Of a DNA stretch of 64,000 nucleotides, positions 26,674 to 35,793 are shown piece by piece. Numbering within the stretch: the stretch's first letter is position 1; each line of letters starts with the position of its first letter. This DNA comes from an uncultured Maribacter sp. Lineage in GTDB: Bacteria > Bacteroidota > Bacteroidia > Flavobacteriales > Flavobacteriaceae. The notes beneath the pieces were generated by a model, which made no database searches, had not been told where the DNA came from, and worked only from the letters and a program-made list of their open reading frames with translations. The translations under genes were made by a program, and so were the position numbers. Location: contig NZ_CANMBB010000001.1 of the NCBI RefSeq assembly GCF_947495965.1, positions 457,728 to 521,727 of the forward strand, written 5' to 3'.

Positions 26674-29600
26674 ATGAAAAAGATAATTACACCTTTTATT
26701 ATTTTATTTATAGTTTTTTCTTGCACTAAAGAAAGCACTATAGATAAGAAATTTATAGCGCTAGACAATACTAAATCTGGTGTAAATTTTTCTAATAATA
26801 TAATAGAGAATGATACTTTAAACTACTTCTCTTTTCCATATTTATACCTCGGAGCTGGAGTATCTGTTGGAGATATTAATAATGACGGATTATCCGATAT
26901 TTACTTTACAGGTAACCTTACCCCAAATAAATTATATCTTAATAAAGGAAATTTACAGTTTGAAGACATTACAGAAAAAGCTGGTATTACGGGAGATAAT
27001 AGATGGTATTCTGGAACCACAATGGCCGATGTAAATAATGATGGTTTTTTAGATATTTATTTAAGCGTTTCTGGTAAGTTTAACACCACAGCAAACCAAC
27101 TGTTTATTAATAACGGGGACAATACTTTTACAGAAAAAGCAGCCGAATACGGTATTGCCGATGAAAGTATTTCTATACAATCTACTTTCTTTGATTATGA
27201 TAATGACGGTCTTTTAGATCTGTTTGTTGCTAATTACCCTAACGTTTTAGTTAGCATGGGTAATCAATATTACAAAAACAAAATGGATCTTAATGCTCAT
27301 AAGGATTCTGGGCATTTATATAAAAATAACGGAGACGGAACCTTCTCCGATGTTACTGAAAAATCTGGATTACAAAATTTCGGATTAACACTAGGTATAG
27401 TTGCATCAGACTTTAATAATGATGGTCATAAGGATTTATATTTAAGTAATGATTTTAATGTGCCAGACTATTTATACCAAAACAATGGCGATGGTACTTT
27501 TACCGAAATTTCAAAAAAAGCAGCAAAGCATACCTCCATGTTTGGGATGGGCTTAGATGTAAATGATTTTAACAATGACGCTCTAGCAGACATACTTCAA
27601 GTAGATATGACGCCTTCAGATTATAAGCGCTCTAAAACCAATATGGCTAGTATGAGTCCTGAAACATTTTATGAGTCAGTTGCTTTGGGTTTTAATCACC
27701 AATACATGCAAAATTCTTTGCAATTAAACAACGGCATTTCTAGCAATAACACTCCTATTTTCAGTGAGCTTTCTAGATTTTCTAACATGTCTAACACAGA
27801 CTGGAGCTGGGGAGCCTTATTCGCAGATTTTGATAATGATGGATGGAAAGATGTTTTTATATCTAACGGTGTAAAAAGAGATGTAAATAATAACGATGTA
27901 AACGTAAAATACAAGTCTGAAAACTTCTTTGGAGAAAACAAGAACAAAGACTTTAGATTAATGCCTAGTACTCCTATTGGCAACTTTGCTTTTGCTAATA
28001 ATAAAAATCTTTCTTTCTCTAACGTAAGTAAAGAATGGGGATTAGATACACCAGGATTTTCTAATGGTTTTGCATATGCAGATTTAGATTTAGATGGTGA
28101 TTTAGATTTAATTATAAATAATTTAGATACCCCAGCATCTATCTATGAAAATAAAAATAGTAGTACTAGTAATTATTTAAGAATACAACTACAGGGAACA
28201 AAAAATAATCCATTTGCTTTAGGTGCAAAAGTCATTATTAATGAAAGTAGAACAAAACAAAGTCAAGAATTAACTCTAACAAGAGGATATCAATCTAGTG
28301 TAGAACCTATACTACATTTTGGATTAGGGGAGTCCAAAGAAAAAAACAAAATCAAAGTTATTTGGCCCAATGGAAAAATACAAGTTGTTAAAAATGTAAA
28401 CCCCAATCAGCTTCTTAAAATAAAATATGACTCTCTACATGTTCGGGAAGAAACATCCATAAAAGAGAATCATGATTTTGTAAATATATCTTCCAAAATA
28501 ACCCCGTTATTTAACCATACGGAAGACGTGTATAATGATTTTAAAACGGAACCTTTATTACCACATAGATATTCACAACTTGGTGCAAAAATTGCAGTAG
28601 GAGATGTAAATTTAGACGGATTAGAAGATTTTTTTATTGGGAATGCCAAGGGGAGTTCTGGTGCTATGTATATTCAAAATAAAAATGGAGAATTTACATT
28701 AGAAACTGGTCCTTGGGAACAAGACTCACAATATGAAGATACTGGTGTTTTACTTTTTGATGCCGATAATGATAAAGATTTAGATTTATATGTTGTAAAT
28801 GGCGGTAACCATAACAATACCAAACAAAGTTACTATCAAGATAGGCTTTATATAAACACTCCTTCTGGTTTTATAAAAAGTACTAAAACACTACCCGAAA
28901 TTACAGCTAGCGGACAAGAAGTTATTAGTGCAGATTATGATAATGATGGAGATTTAGATTTATTTATTGGAGGAAGAATTACGCCTGGAAAATATCCATT
29001 CCCTGCAGAAAGTTATATTTTAAGAAATGATGGAGGAAAAGATTTAGACATAAAGTACACTAATGTAACTAACAAAGTAGCTCCCGAGCTTTCTGAAGCA
29101 GGAATGATTACTTCTGCCATTTGGGACGATTTTAATAACGATACTAAAATTGATTTAATAGTAACTGGAGAGTGGATGCCAATTAGGTTCTTTAAAAACA
29201 ATGGAGAAACTTTTAGCGAAGTAAGCAATCAATTAGGATTTTCTAACCAAAAAGGTTGGTGGTATAGCTTACAAAAGGTAGATATTGATGCCGATGGCGA
29301 TATGGATTATTTAGCTGGCAACTTAGGATTAAATTACAAGTATAAGGCTAGCAAAAAAGCTCCTTTTGAAGTATTTGCCAATGATTTTGATGAAAATGGT
29401 AGTATGGATATTGTTTTAAGTTATAAAAAATACGGCACACAACTTCCTTTACGCGGTAGAGAATGCTCTTCACAACAGGTTCCTGCTATTAAAAAAAGAT
29501 TCGAAACTTTTGAATCTTTTGCGAATGCAGATTTAAATGATATTTATGGAGAAAAAATGCTAAACTCCTCTTTACACTATCAAGCCCAGACCTTTGCGCA

Positions 29601-29958
29601 CCAATGGATAGAAAATTTAGGAGACGGCACTTATAAAACTCATAAACTTCCAAATAGAGCACAAACTTCTTCTATAAATAAATTTCATATTTTTGACTAT
29701 AACGGAGATAAATACCCCGATGTTCTATTGGCTGGTAATTTATATCAATCCGAAGTGGAAACCCCCCGTAATGATGCTAGTATAGGATTAATTCTTATAG
29801 GAAATGCAAATGGCTATACCATTGTAAATCCTACAGAAAGTAATTTGTTTTTAGATGGTGATATTAGAGACTTATCTAAAATTAAATTACATAATCAGGA
29901 GAAAGCTTTTTTAGTTGCCAAAAACAATGAAAAGTTACTCTTATTAAAACATAATTAA
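26674..29958 (+). CDS. FG-GAP/VCBS repeat lipoprotein with UnbV_ASPIC domain
   Basis: The 1094-residue lipoprotein (Cys17) has a run of calcium-binding-type repeats (VGDINNDGLSDIYFTGN, MADVNNDGFLDIYL, DFNNDGHKDLYLSN) over about residues 50-480. An UnbV_ASPIC domain (about 500-590, with FALGAKV, TRGYQSSVEPILHFGLG and KVIWPNGK) and a second set of FG-GAP repeats (VGDVNLDGLEDFFIGNA) follow. This CRTAC1-like architecture is common beside SusC/D genes in marine Bacteroidota but has no proven function; binding of a glycan or calcium-dependent assembly at the cell surface is a reasonable guess. A paralog of the same layout lies at 47944, also behind a SusC/D pair. Confidence 0.88.
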   Translation: MKKIITPFIILFIVFSCTKESTIDKKFIALDNTKSGVNFSNNIIENDTLNYFSFPYLYLGAGVSVGDINNDGLSDIYFTGNLTPNKLYLNKGNLQFEDITEKAGITGDNRWYSGTTMADVNNDGFLDIYLSVSGKFNTTANQLFINNGDNTFTEKAAEYGIADESISIQSTFFDYDNDGLLDLFVANYPNVLVSMGNQYYKNKMDLNAHKDSGHLYKNNGDGTFSDVTEKSGLQNFGLTLGIVASDFNNDGHKDLYLSNDFNVPDYLYQNNGDGTFTEISKKAAKHTSMFGMGLDVNDFNNDALADILQVDMTPSDYKRSKTNMASMSPETFYESVALGFNHQYMQNSLQLNNGISSNNTPIFSELSRFSNMSNTDWSWGALFADFDNDGWKDVFISNGVKRDVNNNDVNVKYKSENFFGENKNKDFRLMPSTPIGNFAFANNKNLSFSNVSKEWGLDTPGFSNGFAYADLDLDGDLDLIINNLDTPASIYENKNSSTSNYLRIQLQGTKNNPFALGAKVIINESRTKQSQELTLTRGYQSSVEPILHFGLGESKEKNKIKVIWPNGKIQVVKNVNPNQLLKIKYDSLHVREETSIKENHDFVNISSKITPLFNHTEDVYNDFKTEPLLPHRYSQLGAKIAVGDVNLDGLEDFFIGNAKGSSGAMYIQNKNGEFTLETGPWEQDSQYEDTGVLLFDADNDKDLDLYVVNGGNHNNTKQSYYQDRLYINTPSGFIKSTKTLPEITASGQEVISADYDNDGDLDLFIGGRITPGKYPFPAESYILRNDGGKDLDIKYTNVTNKVAPELSEAGMITSAIWDDFNNDTKIDLIVTGEWMPIRFFKNNGETFSEVSNQLGFSNQKGWWYSLQKVDIDADGDMDYLAGNLGLNYKYKASKKAPFEVFANDFDENGSMDIVLSYKKYGTQLPLRGRECSSQQVPAIKKRFETFESFANADLNDIYGEKMLNSSLHYQAQTFAHQWIENLGDGTYKTHKLPNRAQTSSINKFHIFDYNGDKYPDVLLAGNLYQSEVETPRNDASIGLILIGNANGYTIVNPTESNLFLDGDIRDLSKIKLHNQEKAFLVAKNNEKLLLLKHN

Positions 29959-29997
29959 TTTTTTAACCAAATATTAAAAAAAAGATACATTATTACA

Positions 29998-30005
29998 TAA
30001 ATTTG
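29998..30005 (+). promoter_or_regulatory. Bacteroidota -7 promoter element TAAATTTG
   Basis: An exact TAnnTTTG match 39 bp before the gntR-type ATG. It is followed directly by TATGATGT, giving TTGTATGATGT, half of the TTGT-nnn-ACAA operator. A 12-bp perfect AT palindrome, TATAAATTTATA, lies at 30016-30027. No clear -33 TTG is seen. Confidence 0.5.
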
Positions 30006-30044
30006 TATGATGTCTTATAAATTTATATTTTAATAACAAAAAAA

Positions 30045-30776
30045 ATGTTTTCACCAATAGGAAATTCAAAGTCATTATCACAACAAATTGAAGAGGAGAT
30101 TACTGTTGCTATACGTAAGGGACAATACCTACCGGGCCAAAAAATACCAACAGAAAAAGAACTTTGCGAAATATTTAAAGTTAGTAGAACTGCAGTAAGA
30201 GAAGCTATAAAAACCATGGCTGCTCGCGGTATTATTGTTGTAAAAAAAGGAAGTGGCGCATATGTTTCTGAAGTTAGTATTCAAAATGTTTCTGAAAGTT
30301 TAAATATGTTTTTTGAACTTTCTTCTAACAAAGATTTAATCTTACAAACTATTAAAACTAGACAATTAATAGAGCCTATTATAGCTTCTGAAGCTGCAAA
30401 ATATAGAACTAAAAAACATATTACATTACTTCAAAAGAATCTTGAAGACATAAAAAAATGTGATTTATTAGATTCTAAAACAGAGGCAGAGTTAGATAAT
30501 GCATTCCACAAAATACTTGTATCCATACCACAGAATAATATTTTAGAGCTTTTACTTAGTCCCATCTTTAATCTTATGCCAAAATTTAAAGAAAGTGTTT
30601 TTGCAAAACCTACAGATGGAGATTTACTTAAAGAAAAAGAAAAAATGATAATTCATCATACTAACATCTTAAATGCCATTATAGATCAAGATGGAGATTT
30701 AGCATCAAAATCTATGAAAAACCATTTAGCAACTACCCATGCTAATTATATTAAATCACAAGAACTGAAAAAATGA
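30045..30776 (+). CDS. GntR/FadR-subfamily transcriptional regulator (DgoR-like role)
   Basis: The 243-residue cytoplasmic protein has an N-terminal winged helix (LSQQIEEEITVAIRKGQYLPGQKIPTE, then VSRTAVREAIKTMAARGIIVVKKGSG, residues about 9-75). An all-helical FCD ligand domain (about 95-235) contains DNAFHKILVS, whose Asp and His may bind a metal. It overlaps dgoD by four bases (ATGA). In E. coli the related DgoR represses galactonate genes and is released by D-galactonate. By analogy this protein may sense galactonate or a relative and control dgoD, the two sulfatases behind it and perhaps the SusC operon at 21.9 kb, whose promoter carries a FadR-type site. Confidence 0.9.
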   Translation: MFSPIGNSKSLSQQIEEEITVAIRKGQYLPGQKIPTEKELCEIFKVSRTAVREAIKTMAARGIIVVKKGSGAYVSEVSIQNVSESLNMFFELSSNKDLILQTIKTRQLIEPIIASEAAKYRTKKHITLLQKNLEDIKKCDLLDSKTEAELDNAFHKILVSIPQNNILELLLSPIFNLMPKFKESVFAKPTDGDLLKEKEKMIIHHTNILNAIIDQDGDLASKSMKNHLATTHANYIKSQELKK

Positions 30777-31930
30777 AAGACCTAAATATTGAAAAAATAG
30801 AACTCTTTAAAGTTCCTCCTAGATGGTTATTCCTAAAAATAACCACCAAATGTGGTATTATAGGCTGGGGAGAACCGGTTGTAGAAGGCAAAGCAGACAC
30901 TGTAGCTGCTTGCATTAAAGAACTAGAACAATATATAATTGGCAAAGATGCAAGTGCAATAGAAGATATATGGCAAATACTTTATAGAGGTGGTTTTTAT
31001 AGAGGTGGTCCTATTTTAATGAGTGCCATATCTGGTATAGATCAAGCTTTATGGGACATTAAAGGAAAACACTTAAATGTTCCTGTTCATCAGTTATTAG
31101 GAGGTGCTGTTCGTAATAAAATGAAAATGTATTGTTGGATTGGGGGGGACAATCCTGATGTTATCTTAGAACAAGCACAAGAAAAAGTAAATGCTGGGTA
31201 TAAAGCTGTTAAAATGAATGCCACTGGCGGCATGGAATGGGTATCCTCATTAAAAGACATAAAAACAGTTGCCAATAACATTAAATTATTAAGAGAAGAA
31301 TTTGGGTATGATTTAGATATAGGTTTAGATTTTCATGGTAGAGTGCATAAGCCTATGGTAAAAAAACTAATTTCTGAGTTAGAACCATACGAACCTATGT
31401 TTATAGAAGAGCCTGTTTTAAGCGAAAACAATGACGCCTTAAAACATATATATTCTTATACCAACATCCCTATTGCAACTGGAGAGCGCATGTTTTCTCG
31501 ATGGGATTTTAAAGATATTTTACACCAAGGTGTTGTAGATATAATTCAGCCAGACTTAAGCCATGCTGGTGGTATTTCTGAGGTAAGACGTATTGCTGCA
31601 ATGGCAGAAGCTTATGATATTACTCTTGCTCCACACTGCCCATTAGGACCTATTTCTTTAGCATCTGCATTACAAGTAGACTTTGTATCTGCCAACGCTA
31701 TTATTCAAGAAAGTAGTTTAGGCATTCATTACAACCAAGGTTGTGACCTTCTAGATTATATGGAAAATCCTGAGATTTTTAATTTAGAAGATGGATATAT
31801 TAAACTATTAGAAAAACCTGGATTAGGAGTAAGTATTAATGAAGAAAAGCTCAGAGAAGGTAATAAAATAGGCCATAATTGGTCTAATCCTATTTGGCGT
31901 AACAAAGATGGTAATTTCTCAGAATGGTAA
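30773..31930 (+). CDS. dgoD: D-galactonate dehydratase
   Basis: The 385-residue enolase-superfamily enzyme closely follows E. coli DgoD from end to end. It converts D-galactonate to 2-keto-3-deoxy-D-galactonate in the cytoplasm. Metal ligands Asp186, Glu212 and Glu238, and the general acid/base residues His188 (DFHGRVHKP) and His288 (LAPHCPLGP), each match the E. coli residues with a constant offset of three. FYRGGPILMSAISGIDQALWDIKGK is also characteristic. No signal peptide is seen. It is translationally coupled to the GntR regulator and followed 26 bp later by the sulfatase-lactonase fusion, so the operon links glycan desulfation to galactonate use. Related acid-sugar dehydratase activity cannot be excluded. 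Confidence 0.93.
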   Translation: MKDLNIEKIELFKVPPRWLFLKITTKCGIIGWGEPVVEGKADTVAACIKELEQYIIGKDASAIEDIWQILYRGGFYRGGPILMSAISGIDQALWDIKGKHLNVPVHQLLGGAVRNKMKMYCWIGGDNPDVILEQAQEKVNAGYKAVKMNATGGMEWVSSLKDIKTVANNIKLLREEFGYDLDIGLDFHGRVHKPMVKKLISELEPYEPMFIEEPVLSENNDALKHIYSYTNIPIATGERMFSRWDFKDILHQGVVDIIQPDLSHAGGISEVRRIAAMAEAYDITLAPHCPLGPISLASALQVDFVSANAIIQESSLGIHYNQGCDLLDYMENPEIFNLEDGYIKLLEKPGLGVSINEEKLREGNKIGHNWSNPIWRNKDGNFSEW

Positions 31931-31956
31931 TCTTACCAGTAAAATAAAAAATTAAA

Positions 31957-34245
31957 ATGAAAAGAAATATTATATTCTACACCTCAACTTTTGCAATACT
32001 TTTTGGTTTATTTTTAATAAGTTGCACCACAAAATTAACTGCACAAAAAGAAAATACAAAGCCTAACATTATCTTAATTATGTTAGATGATTTAGGCTCC
32101 GAAGCCATAGGAACATACGGAGGCACATCGTACAACACACCAAATTTTGATAAACTTGCTGCTACAGGTATACAATTTAACCAGGCATATGCGCAACCCC
32201 TTTGTACACCATCGCGTATAAAAATAATGACTGGCAAATACAACTTTAGAAACTGGGAAGCTTTTGGAATTTTAAATAAGAAGCAAAAAACTTTTGGCCA
32301 CCTAATGCAAGAAGCTGGTTATGCTACCTGCATGGTTGGTAAATGGCAATTACAAAGTTATGATCCTGAAGATTACCCTGGAGCAGAGTACCGAAGAGGC
32401 ACGGGAATGAAGGTAGAAGATGCAGGATTTGATGAGTATAGCATGTTCCATGCATTTCATACAGAAGATAAAGGTTCTCGTTTTGCAAACCCTACTATAT
32501 ATCAAAATGGAGCTTATTTAGAAAATACAAAAGGAAAATATGGTCCAGATATTTTTTCTGACTATTTAAATGAATTTGTAAACAAACAGAAAGACAAACC
32601 ATTTTTTGTGTATTACCCTATGGCACTTACACATGACCCTTTTTCCCCTACCCCAGATAGTGACATATGGAAAAACGAAGAAAGAAGATTAGATGATGAC
32701 CCTATTTATTTTAAAGATATGGTTGCTTATTCTGATAAAATTATAGGGAAAATTATAAAAAATCTTGAAGAAAAAGGAATTCGTGATGAAACATTAATTC
32801 TAATTTATTCTGATAACGGAACACACCAAAAAATAACCTCTAAAATTGGGGATAAAATTATACAAGGCGGCAAAGGTTTAACCACAGAAAATGGCATAAA
32901 AGTACCTTGCATTGCCAACTGGCCAAGTGTAATTAAAGAAGGAATGGTCTCCAACGAATTTGTAGATGCTATAGATTTTTTACCAACATTACTAGAAGTT
33001 AGCGGTACCCCTATACCAAATAATTTTAAAACTGATGGAGAAAGTTTACTACCTATAATGAAAGGACAGCCAATAAAACGTAGAGATTGGGTATACATAA
33101 GCTACAACCCAAAACCAGGTGTAGGCAAAGACCATTTTCATCCAGCAGAATTTGTACTAAATAAAAAATACAAACTATATGGAGATGGAAGATTTTATGA
33201 TATAGAAAATGATTCCTCAGAAAAAGACACACTTATACTATCTAAAAATGATAAAGAAGTTTTTAAAATAAAAAAACGTTTTAAAAAGATAATAGATTCC
33301 TTAAAAAAATATCCATCTTTTGGGTTTATAGAAAGACTAGACCCTTCTTTAGATACTATAATATCTAAACATGCAAGAATAGATTTAGTTGCAGAAGGCT
33401 TTAATTGGTCTGAAGGTCCTGTATGGCAGCCTAAAGGGCAAAAACTACTATTCTCTGATGTGCCAGAAAATAAAATGTATCAATGGAATGATATAGATGG
33501 ATTAAGTCTATACATGTCACCTTCAGGATATACTGGAGATAATAAAAAAATAACTAAAGGCTCTAACGGCTTAACATTAGATTCAGATGGTAATTTAATA
33601 ATATGCCAAGTTGGGGATAGAAGAATTAGTAAATTGGTAAGCTTAAAAGATTCTTTAAATCCTGTTTTTGAATCCATTACAACAAATTATAAAGGAAATG
33701 CTTTTAATTCTCCAAACGATTTAGTTTATGACTATAATGGAAACCTATATTTTACAGATCCATCTTTTGGTTTAGGAAAAAAGAAAAGTGCTATTGGGTT
33801 TAATGGCGTATATTTCTTAAGTAAAGGCGGAAAATTAACGCTATTAGATAAAACAATACAGGCTCCAAACGGTATTGCAGTATCACATGACAATAAAACA
33901 CTTTACGTTGCGGATTCTCACAAAACTAAACCTTCTATATGGGCTTATGATATAATAAAAGATGGGAAAGTAAAAAACAAAAGAATATTTTTTGATGCAA
34001 CTAAACTTAGAGAAAAAAGTATTGACAAACAATCGCCTGATGGTATAAAAATAGACAAAAACGGAAATCTATTTTTAGCTGGCCCTGGAGGTGTACTTAT
34101 TATCTCTCCTTCTGGAAAACATTTAGGAACTATACGTACTGATAAAAATACCGGAAATTGTGAATTTACAGATGATGGTAGGTTTTTGTTCATTACCTGC
34201 GATGATTACCTTTTAAGAGTTAACCTAAGACCTTATGCAAAATAA
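31957..34245 (+). CDS. Sulfatase fused to SMP-30/gluconolactonase domain, lipoprotein
   Basis: The 762-residue lipoprotein (Cys23) joins two enzymes. Residues about 35-450 are an S1 sulfatase: IILIMLDDLGSEAIGTYG, CTPSR at 83-87 (Cys83 for formylglycine), GKWQLQSYDPEDYPG and YSDNGTH. Residues about 470-762 are a six-bladed SMP-30/lactonase propeller with the metal ligands Glu486 (SEGPVW), Asn587 (SPNDLV), Asn638 (APNGIA) and Asp695 (SPDGIK). The frame is continuous, so this is a true fusion. Such lactonases open sugar 1,5- or 1,4-lactones to aldonates, and the neighbour dgoD uses galactonate, so a galactonolactone is a plausible substrate. It overlaps the next sulfatase by 11 bp. Confidence 0.92.
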   Translation: MKRNIIFYTSTFAILFGLFLISCTTKLTAQKENTKPNIILIMLDDLGSEAIGTYGGTSYNTPNFDKLAATGIQFNQAYAQPLCTPSRIKIMTGKYNFRNWEAFGILNKKQKTFGHLMQEAGYATCMVGKWQLQSYDPEDYPGAEYRRGTGMKVEDAGFDEYSMFHAFHTEDKGSRFANPTIYQNGAYLENTKGKYGPDIFSDYLNEFVNKQKDKPFFVYYPMALTHDPFSPTPDSDIWKNEERRLDDDPIYFKDMVAYSDKIIGKIIKNLEEKGIRDETLILIYSDNGTHQKITSKIGDKIIQGGKGLTTENGIKVPCIANWPSVIKEGMVSNEFVDAIDFLPTLLEVSGTPIPNNFKTDGESLLPIMKGQPIKRRDWVYISYNPKPGVGKDHFHPAEFVLNKKYKLYGDGRFYDIENDSSEKDTLILSKNDKEVFKIKKRFKKIIDSLKKYPSFGFIERLDPSLDTIISKHARIDLVAEGFNWSEGPVWQPKGQKLLFSDVPENKMYQWNDIDGLSLYMSPSGYTGDNKKITKGSNGLTLDSDGNLIICQVGDRRISKLVSLKDSLNPVFESITTNYKGNAFNSPNDLVYDYNGNLYFTDPSFGLGKKKSAIGFNGVYFLSKGGKLTLLDKTIQAPNGIAVSHDNKTLYVADSHKTKPSIWAYDIIKDGKVKNKRIFFDATKLREKSIDKQSPDGIKIDKNGNLFLAGPGGVLIISPSGKHLGTIRTDKNTGNCEFTDDGRFLFITCDDYLLRVNLRPYAK

Positions 34246-35743
34246 AAACATAATACTATATACTTTTCTATTAAGTATTTTAGTTACAAGTTGTAATTCT
34301 AAAAGCAAAAAGGCAATTGAGAAAAACACCCCTCCTAATATCATTTTAATCCTTGCAGATGATATGGCTTGGGATGATAGTGGCGCTTATGGGCATCCTA
34401 AAATAAAAACGCCAAACATAGACAAACTTGCAGAAGAAGGCATGCGGTTTGACCAAGCTTTTTTAACAGCTAGCTCTTGTAGCCCAAGTAGAACAAGTAT
34501 TATTACTGGTTTATACCCCCATAACACAAATGCAGAACAACTACATTGGCCATTAACACCCGATAAGGAAACTTTTGTAGAACATTTAAAAGCATCTGGA
34601 TATTGGACAGCTCAAGCAGGAAAATGGCACTTAGGAGATGCCATAAAAGATAGGTTTAATAAAGTGTATGATGTTGGTACTTCTGGATTTCAGCTTGCTC
34701 CTGATGGTAAAAAAGCAGTTCAAAAAGGAGATGGTAGCGGTTGCGAAAATTGGGTCCCCCTAATAAAAGAAACACCAAAAAACCAACCTTTCTTCTTATG
34801 GTTAGCAGCCGTAGATCCACATAGACCATACACAGATAGTATAATTAGTAATCCTCATGAATTACATGATGTTATTTTACCTCCATATTTTCCGGATACT
34901 AAAGAAGCTCGTAAAGATTTTGTGTATTACTATAATGAAATTACAAGACTAGACAATTATGTTGGCAAAGTAGTTACACAATTAGAAAAGCAAAACCTTA
35001 CTGAGAATACTTTAATTTTATTTATTAGTGATAATGGAAGACCATTCCCTAGAGATAAAACTACGTTATATGATGGCGGTATAAAAACCCCATGGATTGT
35101 AAAATGGCCTAAAAAAATAAAACCAAACTCTGTTTGTAAAAATCTGGTTAGTTCCATTGATATTGCTCCAACCTTTTTAAAACTAGCTGACTTAGAAGCA
35201 AGGCAAAATTTTAAAGGCAAAGACTTTTCCATACTCCTTACTAATCCTGAGGAAAATATTAGAGATAATATTTATGCAGAAGACCATTGGCATGATTATG
35301 AAGATTACACTAGAGCTATTAGAACCAAAGAATATAAATACATAAAGAATTTTTATCCAGATTTACCCAATACACCTTCTGCAGACGCTTTTACCAGCGG
35401 CACATTTAAGAGCATGATGAACTTAAAAGAAAAAGGAGAATTAAATGAAGCCCAATTAGCTTGCTTTAAAACACCAAGAGCAACAGAAGAGCTTTACAAT
35501 ACTGTCATAGACCCTTATGAATTAAACAATTTGGCTTTAAATCCAGAGTACAAAACGGTTCTAGAAAACTTAAGAGTTAAAATGAAAAAAATTAGAACTA
35601 ATACTAATGATAGCCTTCCTGCATTTAGAACACCAGATGAGTTTGATAGAATTACAGGAAAACCTAACTCTTTTAGAAAAAGGCCAAGACCCTCTAAAAA
35701 AGAAATGGCCAAGATTATTTTAAATATGCATGAAACCAAATAA
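34235..35743 (+). CDS. S1-family sulfatase, S1_8-like, lipoprotein
   Basis: The 502-residue lipoprotein (Cys20) has IILILADDMAWDDSGAYG, CSPSR at 82-86 (Cys82), GKWHLGD, AVDPHRPY and FISDNGRPFPRDKT. TGLYPHNTNAEQLHWPL is typical of the SGSH-like S1_8 group, to which the CSPSH sulfatase at 4699 also seems related (both have the short FISDNG/LLSDHG segment ending in GG or TGLHIP). It starts inside the last 11 bases of the sulfatase-lactonase gene and closes the gntR-dgoD operon. The sulfate position is unknown; S1_8 members include both N- and O-sulfatases. Confidence 0.92.
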   Translation: MQNKNIILYTFLLSILVTSCNSKSKKAIEKNTPPNIILILADDMAWDDSGAYGHPKIKTPNIDKLAEEGMRFDQAFLTASSCSPSRTSIITGLYPHNTNAEQLHWPLTPDKETFVEHLKASGYWTAQAGKWHLGDAIKDRFNKVYDVGTSGFQLAPDGKKAVQKGDGSGCENWVPLIKETPKNQPFFLWLAAVDPHRPYTDSIISNPHELHDVILPPYFPDTKEARKDFVYYYNEITRLDNYVGKVVTQLEKQNLTENTLILFISDNGRPFPRDKTTLYDGGIKTPWIVKWPKKIKPNSVCKNLVSSIDIAPTFLKLADLEARQNFKGKDFSILLTNPEENIRDNIYAEDHWHDYEDYTRAIRTKEYKYIKNFYPDLPNTPSADAFTSGTFKSMMNLKEKGELNEAQLACFKTPRATEELYNTVIDPYELNNLALNPEYKTVLENLRVKMKKIRTNTNDSLPAFRTPDEFDRITGKPNSFRKRPRPSKKEMAKIILNMHETK

Positions 35744-35754
35744 CCAAAACCAAG

Positions 35755-35787
35755 AAAAAAAGGAGGCCTTAATTGCCTCCTTTTTTT
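35755..35787. terminator. Bidirectional terminator between convergent genes
   Basis: A-tract, GGAGGC, loop CTTAATT, GCCTCC, then seven T. The symmetry lets it end both the + strand dgoD operon and the minus strand GH29 gene. Confidence 0.92.
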
Positions 35788-35793
35788 CATCTA

